Positions 5,646-8,855 of a stretch of 8,855 bases of DNA are shown here, piece by piece. Source of the stretch: an uncultured Peptococcaceae bacterium (GTDB lineage: Bacteria; Bacillota; Dehalobacteriia; UBA4068); NCBI GenBank assembly GCA_947307285.1, contig CAMZIS010000035.1, positions 1-8,855 of the forward strand, read 5' to 3'. Every line of letters begins with the position of its first letter. The first letter of the stretch is position 1. The translations under genes and the position numbers were made by a program. The notes under the pieces are model-generated. The model was not told the origin of the DNA. It made no database searches and was given only the letters and a program-made list of their open reading frames with translations.

Positions 5646-5664
5646 GATAGATGGAGGGTACACA

Positions 5665-6711
5665 ATGAACGATAAAGACCGTCAGGCCGCTTTGGACGCG
5701 GCTCTTTCCCAGATAGAAAAGCAGTTCGGCAAAGGCTCGGTCATGCGCCTGGGTTCGTCCACCATCACCGCGGTGGACGCCATCCCCACCGGCTCCCTGG
5801 CCCTGGATCTGGCCCTGGGCGTGGGCGGCATGCCCCGGGGCAGAGTGGTGGAGATCTACGGTCCCGAATCCTCCGGCAAGACCACCGTCGCCCTGCACAT
5901 CGTGGCCCAGGCCCAGAAGATGGGCGGCACCGCCGCCTTCATCGACGCCGAGCACGCGCTGGACCCGGTCTACGCCCGCAATCTGGGCGTGGATATCGAC
6001 GAGCTGCTCATCTCCCAGCCGGACACCGGCGAACAGGCTCTGGATATCTCCGAAGCTCTGGTCCGTTCCGGCGCGGTGGACGTTATCGTGGTGGACTCGG
6101 TGGCGGCCCTGGTGCCCCGGCAGGAGCTGGAAGGGGATATGGGCGACGCTCACGTGGGCCTGCAGGCGCGGCTGATGTCCCAGGCCTTGCGCAAGCTCAC
6201 CGGCGCGGTGGCCAAGTCCAACACCTGTTTCATCTTCATCAACCAGATCCGCGAAAAAGTGGGCATCATGTTCGGCAATCCGGAAACCACCTCCGGCGGC
6301 CGGGCCCTGAAATTCTACGCCTCCGTCCGCATCGAGGTGCGCCGGGGCGACACCATCAAGATCGGCACCGAGCCCGTAGGCAGCCGCACCAAGGTCAAGG
6401 TGGTCAAAAACAAGGTGGCGCCTCCCTTTAAGCAGGCCGAATTCGACATCATGTACGGCCGCGGCATCTCCGCCTCCGGCAACATCCTGGACATCGGCGT
6501 GGAAATGAAGATCGTGGAAAAATCCGGAGCCTGGTTCAGCTACAAGGGCGAGCGCATCGGTCAGGGCCGGGAGAACGCCAAGGAATATCTGGAGACCAAT
6601 CCGGAGGTCATGGCGGAGATCGAATCCCGCATCCGGGCCAAAGTCAGCGGCGCCGACGAACAGCCCCTGGAGATCGGCCTGGCCGACCCGGAAGACCTGA
6701 ACAATGAGTAA
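5665..6711 (+). CDS. recA: Recombinase RecA
   Basis: A 348-residue DNA-dependent ATPase that forms filaments on single-stranded DNA, carries out homologous strand exchange and acts as the co-protease for LexA. Visible features: an N-terminal helix ending in [10 protein letters not shown] (21-30), Walker [10 protein letters not shown] at 66-74 in the same register as other RecA proteins, Walker B as [10 protein letters not shown] near 140-149, loop L1 around [12 protein letters not shown], the [10 protein letters not shown] stretch leading into loop L2 ([19 protein letters not shown]), and a C-terminal domain with [18 protein letters not shown]. The tail is short and acidic. Length is normal and nothing is missing. 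The start has GGAGGG six bases upstream and is preceded by a sigma-A promoter with a LexA box. It overlaps recX by 8 bases, indicating one operon with translational coupling. Confidence 0.99.
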   Translation: MNDKDRQAALDAALSQIEKQFGKGSVMRLGSSTITAVDAIPTGSLALDLALGVGGMPRGRVVEIYGPESSGKTTVALHIVAQAQKMGGTAAFIDAEHALDPVYARNLGVDIDELLISQPDTGEQALDISEALVRSGAVDVIVVDSVAALVPRQELEGDMGDAHVGLQARLMSQALRKLTGAVAKSNTCFIFINQIREKVGIMFGNPETTSGGRALKFYASVRIEVRRGDTIKIGTEPVGSRTKVKVVKNKVAPPFKQAEFDIMYGRGISASGNILDIGVEMKIVEKSGAWFSYKGERIGQGRENAKEYLETNPEVMAEIESRIRAKVSGADEQPLEIGLADPEDLNNE

Positions 6712-7225
6712 AGGCCGTCCCAAAAACGATTTGCAGCAGCAGGATCAGGTGTATCCTGCTGCTTTGCAATACCTGGCCCGGCGGGAATACGCCCCGGAAG
6801 AGCTGCGTCAGCGGCTGCTGCGGCGGGGCGCCGACCCGGACGCGGCGGAGGAGGCCATTGCCCGGCTCAAGGAAAACAACTGGCTCAGCGAGGAACGCTT
6901 CGCCGCCTCCCGCGTGCGGCAGCGGCGTGATCTGTCCGGCCGGGGCCGGGCCGCAGTGCGGGCCGAATTGCGGGCCCTGGGTGTGGACGAGGCGGTGAGC
7001 AGCGCGGCGCTGGATGAGGAATACGACGAAGCCCGGGAGGCGGCTCTGGCTGAAGCGCTGGCTGACCGCGCTTTATCCGGACTGGAGGCCATAGACGATC
7101 CGGAGCTGCGTCTGAAAAAGATCCGTTCCCTGCAGCGGCGTCTGCTTTCCCGCGGCTTTTCCCAAAAGCACGTCATCGCGGCCACGGAAAAATATGTTTC
7201 CGCGCTGGGGAGCGGTGATGAATAA
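6704..7225 (+). CDS. recX: RecA regulator RecX
   Basis: A 173-residue cytoplasmic protein that binds RecA filaments and limits their growth and activity. It is all-helical, and the family consists of tandem three-helix repeats. Seen here: [23 protein letters not shown] (about 20-42), the RecX signature [18 protein letters not shown] (about 57-74), [16 protein letters not shown] in the second repeat, and [22 protein letters not shown] in the third. Length is typical. The ATG lies inside the end of recA (8-base overlap) with only a weak upstream GGAAGA, so translation is probably coupled to recA. An 11-bp perfect inverted repeat covers codons 11 to 20, just after the recA stop, and may lower recX output. 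The recAX terminator follows at 7250-7283. Confidence 0.96.
   Translation: MSKGRPKNDLQQQDQVYPAALQYLARREYAPEELRQRLLRRGADPDAAEEAIARLKENNWLSEERFAASRVRQRRDLSGRGRAAVRAELRALGVDEAVSSAALDEEYDEAREAALAEALADRALSGLEAIDDPELRLKKIRSLQRRLLSRGFSQKHVIAATEKYVSALGSGDE
6731..6769 (+). promoter_or_regulatory. Stable stem-loop in the start of recX
   Basis: AGCAGCAGGAT (6735-6745) and its exact complement (6753-6763) are separated by seven bases. Four more pairs (6731-6734 with 6766-6769) extend the stem past a two-base bulge. It begins 20 bases after the recA stop codon. No T-run follows, so it is not a canonical terminator. It could slow ribosomes, protect the recA part of the mRNA from 3' decay, or reduce recX expression. 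Structure seen, function inferred. Confidence 0.5.
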
Positions 7226-7249
7226 ATACGCTTTGTGCTGTATTTTATA

Positions 7250-7283
7250 CAAGAAAGAATCAAATTCCTTCTTGACATTTTTT
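7250..7283 (+). terminator. recA-recX operon terminator
   Basis: An 11-position stem (7250-7260 with 7264-7274, one A-C mismatch) with a three-base loop, followed by ACA and six T (7278-7283). It lies 24 bases after the recX stop. Its descending arm shares bases with the -35 box (7272-7277) of the next promoter, and its T-run lies in that promoter's spacer. Confidence 0.75.
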
Positions 7284-7300
7284 GATTTCTGGATTAATAT
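7272..7300 (+). promoter_or_regulatory. Strong promoter of the structured RNA / rny leader
   Basis: Perfect -35 TTGACA (7272-7277), 17-base spacer, -10 TAATAT (7295-7300); transcription is predicted to start near 7307. It is the closest match to consensus in the window. It drives the structured RNA that follows and, if the terminator at 7480-7513 is read through, rny. Confidence 0.88.
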
Positions 7301-7306
7301 AAACGA

Positions 7307-7513
7307 TAGACTTAATTTTGAATCCGGTAGGGATTCTGCTCATAGATGAACTTTTATATATATATCTTTTAGTTCCAGCCGCAAGCGCGAAATGCCTGAT
7401 ATATAATAAAAATATAACGTCGCAGGCGTCCCCGGGGCCTTCCTGGGCATCCCTGAGACCTGTTCATCTGTTCGGGTTCAAAATCGAGTTTTCACGCTCG
7501 GTTTTCTTTTTTT
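7307..7513 (+). ncRNA. Structured ~205-nt RNA: 6S-like small RNA or rny attenuator leader (family not assigned)
   Basis: A self-contained transcript with a near-consensus promoter, no convincing ORF and its own U-tailed terminator. Read by eye it can close on itself: 7309-7326 pairs with 7473-7490 (12 contiguous pairs including one G-U, then one mismatch and five more, two of them G-U), and AGATGAAC (7344-7351) pairs exactly with GTTCATCT (7462-7469). Between these stems is a lopsided internal loop (17 and 3 bases). Further in is an AU-rich loop region, and near the tip a 7-bp stem (7392-7398 with 7423-7429). A long rod of about 200 nt with a big asymmetric bubble resembles 6S RNA, but I could not confirm conserved 6S sequence. 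The 5' arm can instead form a local hairpin (7320-7325 with 7331-7336), and the 3' arm overlaps the terminator stem, as in an attenuator or riboswitch for rny. Confidence 0.6.
7480..7513 (+). terminator. Intrinsic terminator between the structured RNA and rny
   Basis: A 9-bp stem, AAAATCGAG (7480-7488) with CTCGGTTTT (7497-7505, one T-G pair), and an eight-base loop, followed by C and seven T (7507-7513). It lies about 58 bases before the rny start codon. Its ascending arm is also the 3' strand of the long-range closing stem, so the two structures exclude each other. Confidence 0.78.
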
Positions 7514-7516
7514 ACC

Positions 7517-7565
7517 GCCCGGGAACGGGCACTAACGGCTGTTGCCGATTATAATAAAAGGAGGT
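7517..7565 (+). promoter_or_regulatory. Post-terminator hairpins and rny ribosome binding site
   Basis: After the terminator come GCCCG-GGAA-CGGGC (7517-7530), a 5-bp stem capped by a GNRA-type tetraloop, and a 4-bp stem CGGC/GCCG (7536-7547). Then follow TATAAT (7550-7555) and AGGAGGT (7559-7565), five bases before the rny ATG. The TATAAT has no -35 partner at the right distance and would start transcription within the ribosome binding site, so I do not call it a promoter. Confidence 0.55.
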
Positions 7566-7570
7566 AGTAC

Positions 7571-8855
7571 ATGGCCCCGATAGTCACCATCCTGATCATT
7601 ATCGCCGCCCTGCTGGTCGGCATCCTGATCGGTTACCTAGTACGTAAAAAGCTGGCCGAAGCCCGCATCAAATCCGCGGAAGAAGCCGCGGCCAAGATCC
7701 TGATCGACGCCAAGAAGGAAAGCGAGACCCGCAAAAAAGAAGCTCTTTTGGAAGCCAAGGAAGAGATCCACCGTCTGCGCAGCGAAGCCGACCGCGACAA
7801 CAAGGAGCGTCACAACGAGATCGTGCGGCAGGAAAAGCGCCTGCAGAAAAAAGAAGAAGATATCGACCGTAAGCTGGAAGGCATCGAAAAGAAGGAAGAA
7901 GGCATCCGTAAAAAAGACGCCGAATCCGAAGCCATCCGCGCCAAGCTCTCCGCCCTGCAGGAGCAAAAGCTGCAGGAGCTGGAGGAGATCTCCGGCCTCA
8001 CCGTCAACGACGCCAAGCAGATGCTGCTCAACAGCATAGAAGAGGACGTGAAGCACGAAGCCGCCATCATGGTGCGGGATATCGAAAACAACGCCCGCGA
8101 GGAGGGCGAAAAGCGGGCCCGGGAGATCGTGGCCGCCGCCATCCAGCGGGTGGCCGCCGACCACGTGGCCGAGACCACCGTATCCGTGGTGGCCCTGCCC
8201 AACGAGGAAATGAAGGGCCGCATCATCGGCCGCGAGGGCCGCAACATCCGCACGCTGGAGACCATGACCGGCGTGGACCTGATCATCGACGATACGCCGG
8301 AGGCGGTCATCCTCTCCGGCTTCGACCCTGTCCGCCGCGAGATCGCCCGGGTAGCTTTGGAAAAGCTGATCCTGGACGGACGCATCCAGCCGGGCCGCAT
8401 CGAAGAGATGGTGGAAAAATCCCGCCGCGAAGTGGAGCAGCGCATCTGGGAGGAGGGCGAACAGGCCACCTTCGATACCAACGTCCACGGCCTGCACGCC
8501 GAGCTGATCAAGCTGCTGGGCCGACTGAAGTTCCGCACCTCCTACGGCCAGAACGTGCTCAAGCACTCCATCGAAGTGTCCCATCTGGCCGGCGTCATGG
8601 CGGCCGAGCTGGGCGCGGACATCGCCCTGGCCAAGCGCGGCGGCCTGCTGCATGACATCGGCAAGGCCATCGACCACGAGGTGGAAGGCCCCCATACCCA
8701 GATCGGCGCCGACATCGCCCGCAAATACAAAGAGAGCCCGGACGTCATCCACTGCATACTGGCCCACCACGGCGACGTGGAGATCGCTTCCCTGGAAGCC
8801 GCGCTGGTCCAGGCCGCGGACGCCATTTCCGCCGCCCGTCCCGGCGCCCGCCGCG
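7571..8855 (+). CDS. rny: Ribonuclease Y (truncated by window edge)
   Basis: A membrane-anchored endoribonuclease that starts mRNA decay in Bacillota and also cuts riboswitch and leader RNAs. The first 428 residues are visible of about 520 usual for the family; the frame is open to the last base. Domain order: one N-terminal membrane helix (residues 3-24, then VRKK), a long charged coiled coil rich in Lys and Glu (about 25-190), a KH RNA-binding domain with the [12 protein letters not shown] signature near 216-227, and an HD phosphohydrolase domain with [10 protein letters not shown] near 333-342 and the metal-binding HD pair at 361-362 (LLHDIGKA). HCILAHHGD follows near 400. It has a near-perfect AGGAGGT site. 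There is no promoter nearer than 7272-7300 that I trust, so it is probably expressed by read-through of the terminator at 7480-7513, which would make the upstream RNA its regulatory leader. Confidence 0.97.
   Translation, partial: MAPIVTILIIIAALLVGILIGYLVRKKLAEARIKSAEEAAAKILIDAKKESETRKKEALLEAKEEIHRLRSEADRDNKERHNEIVRQEKRLQKKEEDIDRKLEGIEKKEEGIRKKDAESEAIRAKLSALQEQKLQELEEISGLTVNDAKQMLLNSIEEDVKHEAAIMVRDIENNAREEGEKRAREIVAAAIQRVAADHVAETTVSVVALPNEEMKGRIIGREGRNIRTLETMTGVDLIIDDTPEAVILSGFDPVRREIARVALEKLILDGRIQPGRIEEMVEKSRREVEQRIWEEGEQATFDTNVHGLHAELIKLLGRLKFRTSYGQNVLKHSIEVSHLAGVMAAELGADIALAKRGGLLHDIGKAIDHEVEGPHTQIGADIARKYKESPDVIHCILAHHGDVEIASLEAALVQAADAISAARPGARR

Noticed and set aside
5620..6723. Long minus-strand open frame (367 codons) opposite recA
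   Set aside because: Antisense shadow of a fully conserved recA with GC-rich third positions; low-complexity Gly/His/Asp-rich translation, no ribosome binding site.
7318..7554. 78-codon plus-strand frame in the recX-rny gap
   Set aside because: Starts at a TTG without a ribosome binding site, has AT-rich codons unlike the neighbours, and runs through the structured RNA and its terminator.
7307..7570. tmRNA, SRP RNA, RNase P RNA or tRNA in the gap
   Set aside because: None of the conserved sequence landmarks or CCA ends of these RNAs is present. GGGTTCAAAATC resembles a T-arm but has no matching tRNA cloverleaf around it.
7637..8770. Long minus-strand open frame (377 codons) opposite rny
   Set aside because: Shadow of the rny frame; repetitive Phe/Leu/Asp-rich translation without any recognisable domain.
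1..8855. CRISPR arrays, insertion sequences, prophage or defence genes
   Set aside because: No regularly spaced repeats, transposase or integrase frames, or terminal inverted repeats were found; codon use is uniform across the genes.

Overview
The window looks like chromosomal core sequence from a GC-rich member of the Bacillota. Negativicutes or a high-GC clostridial lineage would fit, but the sequence alone does not settle this. The reasons are the gene content (recA-recX followed by rny, a Zn-type L28, a bacterial leuS, a copper-amine-oxidase-N surface protein), strong GGAGG-type ribosome binding sites, sigma-A-like promoters, U-tailed hairpin terminators and a Gram-positive-type LexA box (CGAAC-N4-GTTYG) at recA. 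No insertion sequence, prophage, CRISPR array or tRNA is visible.

Layout. The left two thirds (1-5546) is transcribed almost entirely on the minus strand. Going leftwards from recA: a secreted two-domain protein (4554-5546), a DagK/YegS-type lipid kinase (3419-4444), a DMT/EamA transporter (2260-3213), a small plus-strand ORF of 60 codons (2009-2191), a second DMT/EamA transporter paralogous to the first (908-1843), ribosomal protein L28 (559-747) and the 5' end of leuS, cut by the window edge (1-436). Promoters are readable for dagK, both transporters and rpmB, and terminators follow dagK, the right-hand transporter and rpmB. Most of these genes are therefore separate short transcription units rather than one operon.

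The right third is on the plus strand: a LexA-controlled recA-recX operon (5665-7225), a 345-base intergenic stretch, and ribonuclease Y (rny, from 7571, cut by the right edge). recA carries out recombination and SOS signalling, and recX limits RecA. They overlap by 8 bases, and a stable hairpin lies just inside recX.

The most interesting part is 7226-7570. It holds the recAX terminator, an almost perfect promoter whose -35 box is embedded in that terminator, about 205 bases of strongly structured RNA, a U-tailed terminator and then the rny ribosome binding site. The RNA can form three mutually exclusive pairings: a local 5' hairpin, a long-range closing stem and the terminator. It is either a stand-alone 6S-like small RNA or a long attenuator controlling the major mRNA-decay nuclease RNase Y. 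I could not assign it to a known family by eye.
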